From: Roseibacillus persicicus
GTDB lineage: Bacteria > Verrucomicrobiota > Verrucomicrobiia > Verrucomicrobiales > Akkermansiaceae
DNA length: 64,000 nt
Direction of reading: 5' to 3'
Assembly: GCF_014651675.1 (NCBI RefSeq)
Contig: NZ_BMXI01000005.1
Coordinates: 1 to 64,000, forward strand
Shown: positions 7,759 through 17,498 of the stretch, piece by piece
How positions within the stretch are numbered: position 1 is the stretch's first letter
How the letters are laid out: every line of letters begins with the position of its first letter
Program-made: the position numbers and the translations under genes
Notes under the pieces: generated by a model
Database searches by the model: none
What the model was told of the DNA's origin: nothing
Seen by the model: only the letters and a program-made list of their open reading frames with translations

Positions 7759-8352
7759 TTATGAGCCGTGATAGTCCCGATTTTCGAGGTAGGAGGCGTG
7801 GACCTCTACGGTGGCTTCGAGAAGTTGCTGCAGCTCTGAGGGAAGGGTGATTGAATGCTTCATCTCGATGGTTGAGACTGCAATCAAGCGAGCGAGGACT
7901 GTGCGGCTCAGTTCACGGTCCTTGCTAGAGATGCCTTGCGAGTCCACGGACATTGCTTCGAGGAGTTTGCTCTCCATGCTTTCTAGCATTTGTTTGCGGA
8001 GGTCGGGGGCGAAGGTGTAGGCGAATTCCAGGATTTCTTCTGCTTGCGGACTGGCGCTGACTAATGTGAAAGGCTCCAGAATCCAGGTTTCCAGCACGGC
8101 GGTGAGGCGCTCCCGAAGCCCGCAGCATTGGAGAAATTTTCTATCCGTTTCCTGACAAAATTCTTCCTCTTTCCGGGTGATGACGGCGCGGAAGATGTCC
8201 TCCTTGTTGGCGAAAACCAGATAGAGGGAGGGGCGTGACATCCCGGCCTTATCGGCGATGTCGCCCATGGTGGCTTTCTTGAATCCATAACGGAGGAAGA
8301 CCTCAAGGGCAGCATCCAGAACCTGATTCTGTTTCTCGGTTTCGGGGGTCAC
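7759..8352 (-). CDS. TetR/AcrR-family repressor of the adjacent efflux operon
   Basis: 197 residues. The N-terminal TetR helix-turn-helix is clear: ALEVFLRYGFKKATMGDIAD, KAGMSRPSLYLVFANKEDIF (about residues 14-55). The C-terminal helical part would bind the inducer and form the dimer; the ligand cannot be told from sequence. It is divergent from the RND efflux genes at 8495, with two operator-like palindromes between them. This is the standard arrangement of a local repressor that controls itself and its pump. A stretch of about 250 bases between its stop and the start of the gene at 7510 holds no gene. Confidence 0.92.
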   Translation of the reverse strand: MTPETEKQNQVLDAALEVFLRYGFKKATMGDIADKAGMSRPSLYLVFANKEDIFRAVITRKEEEFCQETDRKFLQCCGLRERLTAVLETWILEPFTLVSASPQAEEILEFAYTFAPDLRKQMLESMESKLLEAMSVDSQGISSKDRELSRTVLARLIAVSTIEMKHSITLPSELQQLLEATVEVHASYLENRDYHGS

Positions 8353-8362
8353 TGAAAACAGT

Positions 8363-8387
8363 TTGACAAAATTGGTAAATTTGTCAA
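8363..8387. promoter_or_regulatory. Operator-like palindrome 1 in the TetR/efflux intergenic region
   Basis: TTGACAAA, 9 bases, TTTGTCAA: perfect 8-bp arms. Each arm contains a TTGACA that could be a -35 box on its strand, so repressor binding here would block promoters in both directions. The role is inferred from position and symmetry. Confidence 0.65.
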
Positions 8388-8397
8388 TTGTTCGTCG

Positions 8398-8422
8398 CTG
8401 ACAAATTTACAAAAAACGTCAG
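8398..8422. promoter_or_regulatory. Operator-like palindrome 2, second copy
   Basis: CTGACAAATTTAC ... GTCAG repeats the half-site TGACAAATTTAC found (on the other strand) in the first palindrome at 8363-8387, with 5-bp outer arms. It lies 73 bases before the efflux adaptor start and is probably a second, weaker TetR site. Confidence 0.5.
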
Positions 8423-8494
8423 GAGGCGGACGTCGCTCGAGGAAGATTCCGCAGGGCACCTACCTTTTCCTCAAAACCCACATCCTACTCGATT

Positions 8495-9613
8495 ATGAAA
8501 GTGAGCTCTCTTTTCCCAAATTCGATTCCGGCCTCCCGCACCCTGGGCCTGCTGGTGATGCCGCTATCGTTGCTTCTTCTTTCTTGTCAGGAGGAGCAAG
8601 AGACGGCGGTGGAGAAGACGCCACGACCGGTGAAGGTCGCGGTCGTTCATGAGGGAGGTCTACCGAAGGTGGTTGAATTTCCCGGTCGCATTGAACCCGT
8701 CCAAAAAGCTTGGAAAGCCTTCGAGGTCACGGGACGCATTGTCGAGTTGCCGGTGAAGGAGGGGCAGGAGGTCCAGAAGGGGGAGGTGCTCGCCAAGCTG
8801 GATGCGAGAGACTTTCAATCTGCCCGCGACTCTGCGCGGGCGAGCTACGAGGCGGCCCAAAGTGTGACCGAACGCTTTCGAGCTCTGATTGAGAAAAAGG
8901 CGATCTCGCAGCAGGAGGTGGATTTGGCGGAGCGCGATCTACTGACCGCGCGGGCGAACTTTGAGCGGGCGAAAAAGGCGCTTCAAGACACGGTCATGGT
9001 AGCGGACTTCGACGGGCAAGTGGCGGAGATTCGGGTGGAGGATTTCGCGAATGTGACCGCAAAGCAGGAGATTTTACTGATTCAAGATACCTCGGAGCTG
9101 GAGGTTGCGATTCAGGTTCCGGAGCAGATGCTCACCGTGCCGGTGCCAGGGGAAACAGATGCGGAAAAGGTCGCCAGCACCAATCCCGTGGTGGTGGTGA
9201 GCTCTTTGCCGGGGCAGGAGTTCCCCGCGCGTTTCAGTGAATTTTCCGAGAGGGCAGACCCCGTGACGAGAACCTACGAAGCCACTCTAGTCTTCAGTCC
9301 CGGGGAGGACTCCCTTCTCCAGCCGGGAATGACTGCGAAAGTGCGGGCGGCGATTCCGGCTAACACGGTTTCGGGTTCGGTCGGTTTTCCCGTTCCTCTC
9401 GGTGCGGTGTTTTCGCGGGAAGATGGGCAGTCGCGGGTTTGGAGGTTGGACCCGGAGACCTCGCTGGTGGCCGGAGTGGAGGTGACGCCCGGGGCAATCG
9501 TCGAGGGCCAGATGGTGGTCAGTGGTCCGTTGAAGGACGGTGATATCGTGGTGACCTCCGGGGTGCATCGCTTGAGTGAGGGCGATGAAGTGCGGGTCTG
9601 GAAGGAACAGTAG
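8495..9613 (+). CDS. RND efflux periplasmic adaptor lipoprotein
   Basis: 372 residues, the membrane fusion subunit that links the inner-membrane RND pump to an outer-membrane channel. The signal peptide ends in a lipobox (LLLLS-C31). Then come the first half of the lipoyl/barrel-sandwich domain (EFPGRIEPVQKAWKAFEVTG, VKEGQEVQKGEVLAKLDARD), a coiled-coil hairpin (about residues 105-160; ARASYEAAQSVTERFRALIE onward), the returning half (VMVADFDGQVAEIRVEDFAN) and the beta-barrel and membrane-proximal domains. It lies 39 bases before the pump gene. No outer-membrane factor gene is next to it, so a shared TolC-like channel is likely. Substrate unknown. Confidence 0.92.
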   Translation: MKVSSLFPNSIPASRTLGLLVMPLSLLLLSCQEEQETAVEKTPRPVKVAVVHEGGLPKVVEFPGRIEPVQKAWKAFEVTGRIVELPVKEGQEVQKGEVLAKLDARDFQSARDSARASYEAAQSVTERFRALIEKKAISQQEVDLAERDLLTARANFERAKKALQDTVMVADFDGQVAEIRVEDFANVTAKQEILLIQDTSELEVAIQVPEQMLTVPVPGETDAEKVASTNPVVVVSSLPGQEFPARFSEFSERADPVTRTYEATLVFSPGEDSLLQPGMTAKVRAAIPANTVSGSVGFPVPLGAVFSREDGQSRVWRLDPETSLVAGVEVTPGAIVEGQMVVSGPLKDGDIVVTSGVHRLSEGDEVRVWKEQ

Positions 9614-9652
9614 TCCTGCGCTTGGCACTCAAAACAAACATGCTTTTTCGCT

Positions 9653-12600
9653 ATGAATATTGCTGAATTTTTTCTCCGTCGCAAGACCACCACGCTGGTG
9701 TTGGCGGCAGTGCTGCTCCTCGGCGGCCTGATCAATTATCAGGACATGAGCCGCTTGGAGGATCCGGAGTTTACGATCAAGGACGCCCTGGTGGTGACTC
9801 CTTATCCCGGGGCTTCGCCCAAGGAGGTGGAGGAGGAAGTGACTGATGAGGTCGAGACCGCGATCCAGCAGATGGGGCAGCTTGATGAGATTTTGTCGCG
9901 CTCGGAGCGGGGTCTTTCAACCGTCACGGTGAGTATTCGCGAGCAGTATGACCGCGAGACCTTGCCACAGGTTTGGGACGAGCTTCGCCGAAAGGTGAAT
10001 GATGTGCAGGCCAGCCTCCCGCCGGGAGCGGGGCCCTCGGTGGTCTTCGATGACTATGGGGACGTTTATGGCATCTATCTCGCTCTCTACGGGGAGGAGT
10101 ATACCTATGCTGAGTTGAAGGAAGTTGCGGACTTTCTCAAACGCGAGCTGCTCCTAGTCGACGATGTGGCGAAGGTTGAAATCCATGGTCACCGCACCGA
10201 GGCGATTGTTGTGGAGCCGCGAAGCGAGCGTCTGGCCGGCATGGGCTTGAGCCGGGCTGCACTCTTGCAGGAATTGCGGGAGAAAAACCTGGTGCGCGAT
10301 ACGGGCCGGGTTCGCATCGGTGATGAGTTCATCGCCCTCGACCCCACGGGCGAGATCACCTCGGTGGAGGACTTTGAGGACATTACGTTCTCTCTGGATG
10401 GCAACCAATTCTTTCTGCGTGACCTCGCGAAAGTGCATCGGGCCTATATCGATCCTCCGGGAGAGATGTTGCGTTTCGATTCCCAGAAGGCTTTGGGGAT
10501 TGGCATCTCCACCGTGTCGGGCGGTAACGTGGTGACGATGGGAAAGGCCATTGACCGGCGCCTTGCCGAGTTGCAGGGAGACATTCCGCTGGGGGTTGAG
10601 GTTGGAGTCATCTCCCATCAGGCCGATTCCGTGACCGAAGCGATCGATGGCTTTATCTCCAGCTTGATGCAAGCGCTGGCGATTGTGTTCATCGTCTTGT
10701 TCGTCTTCATGGGGCTGCGCAGTGGCTTGCTCATCGGGGCAGTTCTGGTGCTGACCATCATTGGAAGTTTTATCATTCTAAATCCCATGGGCGTGGCGCT
10801 GGAGCGGATTTCGCTGGGAGCTCTCATCATCGCGCTCGGCATGCTGGTGGACAATGCCATCGTTATCGTCGATGGCATGCTCGTCGAGATGAAGCGGGGG
10901 CAAAAGGCCAATGATGCTGCCATCAAGGTGGTGAAGCAATCGGCTCTTCCTCTGTTGGGGGCGACGGCCATCGCGGTCTTTGCCTTTGCGGCCATCGGGA
11001 CTACCGACAATGCCACCGGGGAGTTCTGCCGTTCGCTCTTTCTAGTGATTTGTGTCTCGCTGTTTCTCAGTTGGGTCACCGCTGTCACGGTGACGCCACT
11101 GTTGGGGGTGATGTTTCTCAAGGTGAAGTGTCCGAAAGAAGGGGAAGAGCGGAGTGAGCCTTTCAACAATCGTTTCTATCGAGCCTACAAGGGGATTTTG
11201 CGCGGCTGTATCCGCTTTCGCTGGCTCACCGCGTTGGTCGTCTTTGCACTTTTCGTGACCTCGATGTGGGGCTTTGGTTTCGTGAAGCAGGCCTTCTTTC
11301 CACCCTCTAACAGAGACCAGTATCTCGTCGATTTCTGGTTGCCGCAGGGGACTCACATCGAGGAAAATAGTGAACAATCGAGACGATTGGAGGAGTGGCT
11401 TGCGGAGCAGCCTGAGGTCGAGCACGTGACTTCGTTGATCGGGCGGGGCGGGCTTCGCTTCTTGCTAACCTATCAGCCCGAATTGCCGAATCCGGCCTAT
11501 ACCCAGTTCATTGTCGATGTCGACGACTCCCATTCGGTTCCGGGGTTGATCGCACGCACCGATGCCTTTTTGGAAAAGGAATTTCCTGATGCCCTCGGCT
11601 ATGGGGTGAAGTTCGAATTGGGACCGGGAGGAAAGGGCAAAATCCAAGCTCGATTCTCCGGACCAGATCCCGCGGTTCTGCGCAATCTGTCGTCGCAAGC
11701 GGAGGAGATCTTTGCCGCCCATCCCAATAGCAAATCGGTTCGTAACGACTGGCGTCAGCGCGTCAAGGTGCTGCGCCCGCAGTTGGCCGAGGACCGGGCC
11801 AATTTGCTCGGAATTGGCAAGAGCGAACTCTCGGATGCGATTCGCCAGGCCTTCGAGGGGGTGATGGTAGGTGTCTATCGGGAAGGCGACCAACTCCTCC
11901 CCGTGGTCCTTCGCGCGCCGGAGGACCAGCAGAGCGACTTCGACCAATTGGACAATATTCAGATCTGGAGCCCCGTGGCTGGTCAGCGCGTTCCGCTGGG
12001 GCAGGTGGTCTCCGGGGTGGAAACAGTCTTCGAGGACGAGATTCGCATGCGCCTCGACCGCAAGCCCATCATCACCGCCTACACCGACCCTATCAAGGGG
12101 CCCGCCAGCGAGTTGTTCCAAGAGCTGCGTCCGCAAATTGAAGCCATTCCCTTGCCGGAAGGTTATGAGTTGCTCTGGTATGGCGAATACAAGGACTCGA
12201 ACGATGCCAACGAGGCCCTCGCCGCCGGCCTGCCGTTATTCACCCTCCTGATGGTGTTGACGACCATCTTCTTGTTCAACTCCATTCGCCAGCCGCTGGT
12301 GGTTTGGCTTTGCGTGCCGTTGGCGCTGATTGGAGTTTCGGTGGGGCTGCTCACCACGGGGCAACCTTTTACCTTTATGGCCTTGTTAGGATTTCTCAGC
12401 CTGTCCGGGATGTTGATTAAGAATGCCGTCGTCATGATCGACGAGCTCAATGTCCAATTGGCGGAAGGGAAAGAGCCCTTCGATGCTGTAGTGGACTCGG
12501 CTGCCAGCCGTCTCATGCCTGTGGCGATGGCGGCATCGACCACGGCGCTGGGGATGATTCCGCTCTTCTTCGATGCCTTCTTCGCAGCCATGGCGGTGAC

Positions 12601-12691
12601 CATTGTCTTCGGCCTGATGTTTGCGACGGTTCTGACGACTATCTTTGTACCAGTCCTCTACACCATCTTTTACCGCGTGCGGGTGAAGTGA
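9653..12691 (+). CDS. RND-family efflux pump, inner-membrane permease
   Basis: 1,012 residues, full length for an AcrB/MexB-like proton-driven pump. The N-terminal helix (FFLRRKTTTLVLAAVLLLGG), the porter domain with SRSERGLSTVTVSI, the central helices with GALIIALGMLVDNAIVIVDG (the conserved TM4 segment with its aspartate) and the second half with LSLSGMLIKNAVVMIDELNV are all present. It works with the adaptor at 8495 as one operon under the divergent TetR regulator. The HAE1 group exports drugs, detergents or fatty acids; no heavy-metal signature is evident. The frame is intact. Confidence 0.94.
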   Translation: MNIAEFFLRRKTTTLVLAAVLLLGGLINYQDMSRLEDPEFTIKDALVVTPYPGASPKEVEEEVTDEVETAIQQMGQLDEILSRSERGLSTVTVSIREQYDRETLPQVWDELRRKVNDVQASLPPGAGPSVVFDDYGDVYGIYLALYGEEYTYAELKEVADFLKRELLLVDDVAKVEIHGHRTEAIVVEPRSERLAGMGLSRAALLQELREKNLVRDTGRVRIGDEFIALDPTGEITSVEDFEDITFSLDGNQFFLRDLAKVHRAYIDPPGEMLRFDSQKALGIGISTVSGGNVVTMGKAIDRRLAELQGDIPLGVEVGVISHQADSVTEAIDGFISSLMQALAIVFIVLFVFMGLRSGLLIGAVLVLTIIGSFIILNPMGVALERISLGALIIALGMLVDNAIVIVDGMLVEMKRGQKANDAAIKVVKQSALPLLGATAIAVFAFAAIGTTDNATGEFCRSLFLVICVSLFLSWVTAVTVTPLLGVMFLKVKCPKEGEERSEPFNNRFYRAYKGILRGCIRFRWLTALVVFALFVTSMWGFGFVKQAFFPPSNRDQYLVDFWLPQGTHIEENSEQSRRLEEWLAEQPEVEHVTSLIGRGGLRFLLTYQPELPNPAYTQFIVDVDDSHSVPGLIARTDAFLEKEFPDALGYGVKFELGPGGKGKIQARFSGPDPAVLRNLSSQAEEIFAAHPNSKSVRNDWRQRVKVLRPQLAEDRANLLGIGKSELSDAIRQAFEGVMVGVYREGDQLLPVVLRAPEDQQSDFDQLDNIQIWSPVAGQRVPLGQVVSGVETVFEDEIRMRLDRKPIITAYTDPIKGPASELFQELRPQIEAIPLPEGYELLWYGEYKDSNDANEALAAGLPLFTLLMVLTTIFLFNSIRQPLVVWLCVPLALIGVSVGLLTTGQPFTFMALLGFLSLSGMLIKNAVVMIDELNVQLAEGKEPFDAVVDSAASRLMPVAMAASTTALGMIPLFFDAFFAAMAVTIVFGLMFATVLTTIFVPVLYTIFYRVRVK

Positions 12692-12942
12692 CCTTTCTGA
12701 AAGCCGCTTGAGGCGGGCGGCTAAGGAAACGTTGTGAAATTTAAGCCGCAAAAATGCGCAAAAAGAACGCAAAAAAGAAAAGTAATTTGAGTATTACAAA
12801 GCTTTCCGAACCCGAATTAAAATTGATTTGTGTTGTGTTAGGGTAACTTGGGGACAGTTCCTCTTCGCTTGGGGTAGTAGCTTAAACTTTTTTCAGATCG
12901 TCTTATTAATCTTGATGAGATAAAGGTCCAATCGAACCCAAT

Positions 12943-13365
12943 ATGCATTCTCTTCTCGAAGCGCCACTCGGACGATTTGTTGTTACATTTTTATTGGGTC
13001 TTCCTGTTGTCCTTGCTGTTCGACTACTGAAGGACCGAACTCCTGAGGGCAGAGTGAGTGGAAACCTGGCATGGTTGCTTGGCGATTCGCCGGAGTATCC
13101 TGAGGGGCTGCCGTATGAAAAGTTTTGTTTGATCGCCGGCTCGGTGAGGATGACCTTACTCGCCTCTTTGCCACTCTTGGCGGGGATTAGTTTGCTTTTG
13201 GTAACGGTTCATGAAGGCTCTGGATCAGTGTGGAGCTGGATTGCGGGGGGATTCGGTCTTTTTGGAATATCGATGCTTTTTGGAGGGATGACGAAGCTGT
13301 TCTTCAAGCGCTACCTTGGGGCTGAGATTCGGCGATTCAACGAGCAAACTACCGAGATCGACTGA
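12943..13365 (+). CDS. Small membrane protein, unknown function
   Basis: 140 residues with three probable membrane helices: about 9-27 (FVVTFLLGLPVVLAVRLL), 72-93 (MTLLASLPLLAGISLLLVTV) and 98-117. A soluble segment with GDSPEYPEGLPYEKFC lies between the first two. I do not recognise the family. It is followed by the DUF1800 gene 147 bases later and preceded by about 250 bases of A-rich DNA with no gene. It may be transcribed alone. Confidence 0.6.
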   Translation: MHSLLEAPLGRFVVTFLLGLPVVLAVRLLKDRTPEGRVSGNLAWLLGDSPEYPEGLPYEKFCLIAGSVRMTLLASLPLLAGISLLLVTVHEGSGSVWSWIAGGFGLFGISMLFGGMTKLFFKRYLGAEIRRFNEQTTEID

Positions 13366-13512
13366 GAGGGGCTCTGGGTCGTATCGGACGCTGTTTTCTC
13401 GAAGGAGCAGGAGGATGCACTGGCACTTGAGGATTGGAGCGCTGGGTGCGTTCTGAGGGCGGGGGGCAATTTTTGTCAGAGTGGCGCAACTTTATGGGTA
13501 TTATCTGGTTGA

Positions 13513-15024
13513 ATGGGAATGATGGCTGAGCTTTCCAACGACTGGACAATCTACGAGGCGGCGCATTTGCTGAATCGGGCGGGCTTCGGGGGCACTCCGT
13601 CCGTGATTGAGGATTTTCACCAAATGGGGCGGCACGGAGCGGTCGATTGGCTCTTGGAGGCCAAGGAAAAGACCCCGGTTTCGCCCCCGGCGTGGACGAA
13701 GGAGGAGCGGGGCGACCGGCTTGCGGAGCTCCGACAGGACCGCGCCCAGTTCGCTGGTCTAAGCGTGAAAGAACGGGAAGAGATGCGGCGAAAGCTTCAG
13801 CGCGAACGTCAGCAGGAGTATCGCAAGCAGAACCGTTCGCTCACCGGATGGTGGGTCAATCGCATGATTCAAACCGATGCCCCCTTGGTGGAAAAGATGG
13901 CGCTATTCTGGCACGACCACTTTCCCAGCAGCAGCCAGAAGGTTCGCGTTCCCCAGTTTCTTTACCAACAGAATGCTCTCTTTCGCAAAGAGGCGTTGGG
14001 CAACTTTGGTCGTCTGACCCATGCCATCGCCGAGGACCCGGCGATGATGATTTATCTCGATTCCTCGCAATCGAGTAAGAAGAAACCCAACGAGAACTTT
14101 GCCCGCGAGTTGATGGAGCTCTTCACCCTGGGGGAGGGGCACTATACCGAGGAGGATATCAAGGGAGCCGCGCGAGCCTTTACGGGCTACCGGGTCGATC
14201 GCTTGACTGGGAAGGTGTCCTTTCAGCAGCGGCTGTGGGATGAGGGAGATAAGACGATTCTGGGGCAGACCGGCCCCTTCAAGGGGCAAGATGTGGTGAA
14301 GATCCTGTTGGAGAATCCGCGGTGTGGCCACTATCTGGCGGAGAAGATTTGGGAGTTCTTTGCTTACGAAAATCCCGAGCCGGAATTGCTCTCCCGTCTC
14401 GGCAACGGCTTCTTCAAGGTGGGATACGAATTGAAACCGCTCCTGCGAAAGATCTTCCTAAGCGAAGAGTTCTATTCGCCCCGTGCCATGCATTCGCAGA
14501 TTAAGAGTCCGCTCTCCTTCCTCGCGATGATGTATCGCCAGTTGGAGCTGGGCAGTGTGCCTGAGGCCGTGGTCTTCCAAGTGCTCCAACAATTGGGACA
14601 GTTGCCTTTCCTGCCGCCCAATGTGGCGGGATGGGATTGGGGCCGGGCGTGGGTCAATACCAACACCCTGCTCACCCGCTATCACTTCGCCGGATTGGTC
14701 ACCGGGGCAGGCGGTGACCCTAAAATGGTGATGAGTGGTCAGATGGCGAACAATGCCAAGGCCTCAGCCTTTCTCGGTCGCGCTCTCCAGCGGGGCATGA
14801 CCCGTCCGGACTTTGAAAAGCTGGCACCGCGCGAAGAGCGGGAAGACATTCCCAAGCTCGTTCGCAATCTGGGCTTTCGACTCTTCGGAGCGCCCCTTTC
14901 CGAGAAAGATCGCGTCGCCTTTGAAAGCTATGCCAAGGCCAAAAAGGGCGTGGTCTTTACCAACACCGAAGTGGCGGAGCTCATGCACCTCATGATGTCC
15001 ACCCCAACCTATCAACTGACCTGA
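13513..15024 (+). CDS. DUF1800 family protein
   Basis: 503 residues. The family's opening AAHLLNRAGFGGTPSVIEDF and the core segments MALFWHDHFPSSSQKV, NENFARELMELFTLGEGHYT and AARAFTGYRV are present, as is LPFLPPNVAGWDWGRAWVN. DUF1800 proteins are almost always encoded next to a DUF1501 protein, as here (20 bases apart), and are thought to act together outside the cytoplasm; the biochemical role is unknown. No clear signal peptide is seen at this start (MGMMAELSNDW). Confidence 0.93.
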   Translation: MGMMAELSNDWTIYEAAHLLNRAGFGGTPSVIEDFHQMGRHGAVDWLLEAKEKTPVSPPAWTKEERGDRLAELRQDRAQFAGLSVKEREEMRRKLQRERQQEYRKQNRSLTGWWVNRMIQTDAPLVEKMALFWHDHFPSSSQKVRVPQFLYQQNALFRKEALGNFGRLTHAIAEDPAMMIYLDSSQSSKKKPNENFARELMELFTLGEGHYTEEDIKGAARAFTGYRVDRLTGKVSFQQRLWDEGDKTILGQTGPFKGQDVVKILLENPRCGHYLAEKIWEFFAYENPEPELLSRLGNGFFKVGYELKPLLRKIFLSEEFYSPRAMHSQIKSPLSFLAMMYRQLELGSVPEAVVFQVLQQLGQLPFLPPNVAGWDWGRAWVNTNTLLTRYHFAGLVTGAGGDPKMVMSGQMANNAKASAFLGRALQRGMTRPDFEKLAPREEREDIPKLVRNLGFRLFGAPLSEKDRVAFESYAKAKKGVVFTNTEVAELMHLMMSTPTYQLT

Positions 15025-15044
15025 AATCGAGTAGTTCAAAGCTA

Positions 15045-16358
15045 ATGAATGATTATTTTAAAACCCGCCGGGAGTTTCTTCGCACTGGAATCTGGGGCGC
15101 TTCCGCCTCGTGGACTCTTCCGCTTTTCCTGCAAAGAACCTTTGGGGAAATTGATGCCAGTGCGCGCGATTTGGCTATTCAAGCCGCGAGCGGCAAGGAC
15201 GACGAGATCCTGGTGGTGCTGCAAATGGCTGGGGGAAATGACGGGCTCAATACCCTCGTTCCCTTTGGCGATGAGGACTACCACAAGGCCCGTCCCACAC
15301 TGGGGAAAAAGGCGAAAGACCTCATCAAGGTTGGCGATGGTCTGGGATTGAATAACAATCTGAAGAGCCTCGCGGGGCTTTATGACGAGGGCGATCTCGC
15401 CATTGTGCAGGGGGTGGGTTATCCCAATCCCAACCGCTCGCACTTTGTCTCGACCTCGGTCTGGGAGACCGCCGATCCGCTCGCGCGATCCAATACCGGA
15501 TGGCTGGGACGCTACTTTGACAATCAGTGCGAGGGCAGCGATCCCATGGTCGGGGTCAGCCTGCGCAAGACCCAACCGGAGTCCTTCGGGGCCGAGCGCA
15601 ATTCGGGCATCAGTCTCTCCGCGCCGGAGCTCTACCGTTGGATTCACGGCGGAGATCAGCTGGAAGCGGCGGAAGAGGTCTTTGCGGATTTGAACGCACC
15701 CGGGATGTCCGAGATGGCTGCCGCAGCGGGAGATTCCATCGCGGAAGTCGGAGCTACGGGAGGTCTAGTAGGTGAGGACAATGCGTCCTATCTGGAGCGC
15801 GTGGCGCTGAATGCCCAAGTGAGCTCGGACGAAGTGGTCAAGCTGGCCCGCAAGCACAAGTCCTCCACCAATTACCCCGGCACTCCCTTGGGGCAGAGCC
15901 TCGGCTTGGTGGGGCGAATGATTGCGGGAGGCATGCCTACCCGGGTCTATTACGTCAATCACGGTGGCTTCGATACCCATCGCCAGCAGGCTGGTCGCCA
16001 CGATCAGTTGCTTGGGCAGATGGATGCCGCGCTGAAATCGTTTTTCGCAGACTTGAAAGCGCAGGGAAATTATCAACGGGTCACGGTGATGACCTTCTCC
16101 GAGTTCGGCCGTCGCGTGGGCGAAAATGCCAGTGGCGGAACCGACCACGGTCAGGGCTCCTGTCTCTTTGTTGCGGGCGGGGGTGTGAAGGGTGGACTCT
16201 ACGGGCAATATCCCAGCCTGACTGATCTGAGCAAAGGCGATCTGAAGTTCACCACCGACTTCCGCAAAGTCTACGCCACGCTGTTAGATGGCTGGCTCAA
16301 GACCGACTCTCAAGCGATTCTCGGCAAGAAATTCGACCCACTGGGTTTCCTGGGTTAG
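15045..16358 (+). CDS. DUF1501 family protein with Tat-type signal
   Basis: 437 residues. The twin-arginine start KTRREFLRTGIWGASASWTL suggests folded export. The sulfatase/phosphatase-like core is recognisable: LVVLQMAGGNDGLNTLVPFG, NPNRSHFVSTSVWET, YYVNHGGFDTHRQQAGRHDQ, VTVMTFSEFGRRVGENASGG and TDHGQGSCLFVAGGGVKGG, with His and Asp residues where alkaline-phosphatase-fold enzymes hold metal. It forms a two-gene operon with the DUF1800 gene just upstream. The pair is a hallmark of Planctomycetota and Verrucomicrobiota but also occurs elsewhere. The substrate is unknown. Confidence 0.93.
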   Translation: MNDYFKTRREFLRTGIWGASASWTLPLFLQRTFGEIDASARDLAIQAASGKDDEILVVLQMAGGNDGLNTLVPFGDEDYHKARPTLGKKAKDLIKVGDGLGLNNNLKSLAGLYDEGDLAIVQGVGYPNPNRSHFVSTSVWETADPLARSNTGWLGRYFDNQCEGSDPMVGVSLRKTQPESFGAERNSGISLSAPELYRWIHGGDQLEAAEEVFADLNAPGMSEMAAAAGDSIAEVGATGGLVGEDNASYLERVALNAQVSSDEVVKLARKHKSSTNYPGTPLGQSLGLVGRMIAGGMPTRVYYVNHGGFDTHRQQAGRHDQLLGQMDAALKSFFADLKAQGNYQRVTVMTFSEFGRRVGENASGGTDHGQGSCLFVAGGGVKGGLYGQYPSLTDLSKGDLKFTTDFRKVYATLLDGWLKTDSQAILGKKFDPLGFLG

Positions 16359-16493
16359 CGCGGATCGCGAGTGCCCCCACTCGCCCCACCATACCGGCAA
16401 ACAGCGAAATCGTTCCCGCGACGGAGCGCGTCGAGGGGAATTTTCTACTCCCAGACTTGGCCTTTTCCTCCCGATAGCCTAACAAATGGGCTC

Positions 16494-17498
16494 ATGAAAG
16501 TCTTGGAACTCTCTCAGCCATCGGTGCTTAACGTTCGGGAGCGCGATGAACCCGTCCCCGGGGCGGGTGAGGTTTGCATCGCGGTGCGAGCCTGTGGAAT
16601 CTGTGGAAGCGACCTGCACGGGCTGGACGGCAGCACGGGTCGTCGCATTCCGCCTGTGGTGATGGGGCATGAGGCGAGCGGGGTGATCGAAAGCATCGGA
16701 GAGGATGTTTCCTGCTGGATGGTGGGCGACCGAGTGACCTTTGACTCCACCGTCTGGTGCGGTGAGTGCCACTTCTGCCGGGCAGGTCGGGTCAACCTTT
16801 GCGACCACCGGCAGGTTGTGGGGGTCTCTTGTGCGGAGTTTCAGCGCGATGGTGCCTTTGCTGAAAAAGTAGTGGTTCCCCAGCGCATCGTTCATCGTTT
16901 GCCAGTCGGGCTCTCGTTCGAGGAAGCGGCCTTTGCCGAGCCCGTTGGAGTCGCACTGCATGCGGTTGCCCGGGCGGGGGAGGTGCGGGACAAGACCGCA
17001 TTGGTGATCGGGTCTGGCTTGATTGGCTTGTTGGTCATTCAGGCTCTTAAAAGTGCGGGAGCAGCGGTCACGGCGGTGGATCAGGATGAGAGTCGTCTCG
17101 CTTTGGCCAAGACCCTCGGTGCCGAACACGTCGCTTTACCTAATGAACTTTCCAAGAGTGATTTCGACTTGGCTTTCGAAGTTGTGGGAATCGCGCCCAC
17201 CATTCAATTGGCAGTGAATTCCGTGGTGAAAGGCGGCCGTCTGGTCTTGGTCGGCAATCTGTCGCCTGAGGTTCCGCTGCCTTTGCAAGCAGTGGTCACT
17301 CGCGAGCTGGATGTCCTGGGTTCGTGCGCCATCGCGGGCGAGTATCCCGCCGCCTTGGAGGCAATTGCGACCGGGGCGATTCAGGTCAAGCCGTTGATCT
17401 CGGGTCTCTATCCATTGGACGACGGCGCCGAGGCCTTTGCGGCAGCGGGACGAAAAGGAGCCCTCAAAGTGCTCGTAACCCCCAGTGAAATTCTATGA
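16494..17498 (+). CDS. Zinc-dependent alcohol/polyol dehydrogenase, idonate or threonine dehydrogenase-like
   Basis: 334 residues from ATG 16494; an upstream ATG would add 41 residues of unrelated sequence. It oxidises a secondary alcohol with NAD(P)+. The catalytic zinc site is CGICGSDLHG and GHEASG, the structural zinc site is C-GEC-HFC-RAGRVNLC, and the Rossmann loop reads VIGSGLIGLLVIQALKSAGA. It overlaps the next gene, an SDR, by 4 bases (ATGA), and a GntP permease follows. This order resembles the L-idonate pathway (5-dehydrogenase, gluconate 5-dehydrogenase, transporter), so a sugar acid or polyol is the likely substrate. No kinase gene is present. Confidence 0.88.
   Translation: MKVLELSQPSVLNVRERDEPVPGAGEVCIAVRACGICGSDLHGLDGSTGRRIPPVVMGHEASGVIESIGEDVSCWMVGDRVTFDSTVWCGECHFCRAGRVNLCDHRQVVGVSCAEFQRDGAFAEKVVVPQRIVHRLPVGLSFEEAAFAEPVGVALHAVARAGEVRDKTALVIGSGLIGLLVIQALKSAGAAVTAVDQDESRLALAKTLGAEHVALPNELSKSDFDLAFEVVGIAPTIQLAVNSVVKGGRLVLVGNLSPEVPLPLQAVVTRELDVLGSCAIAGEYPAALEAIATGAIQVKPLISGLYPLDDGAEAFAAAGRKGALKVLVTPSEIL

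Noticed and set aside
12705-12725. Hairpin AGCCGC / GCGGCT after the RND pump gene
   Set aside because: The stem is only 6 bp with a long loop and no T-tract, so a terminator call is not supported.
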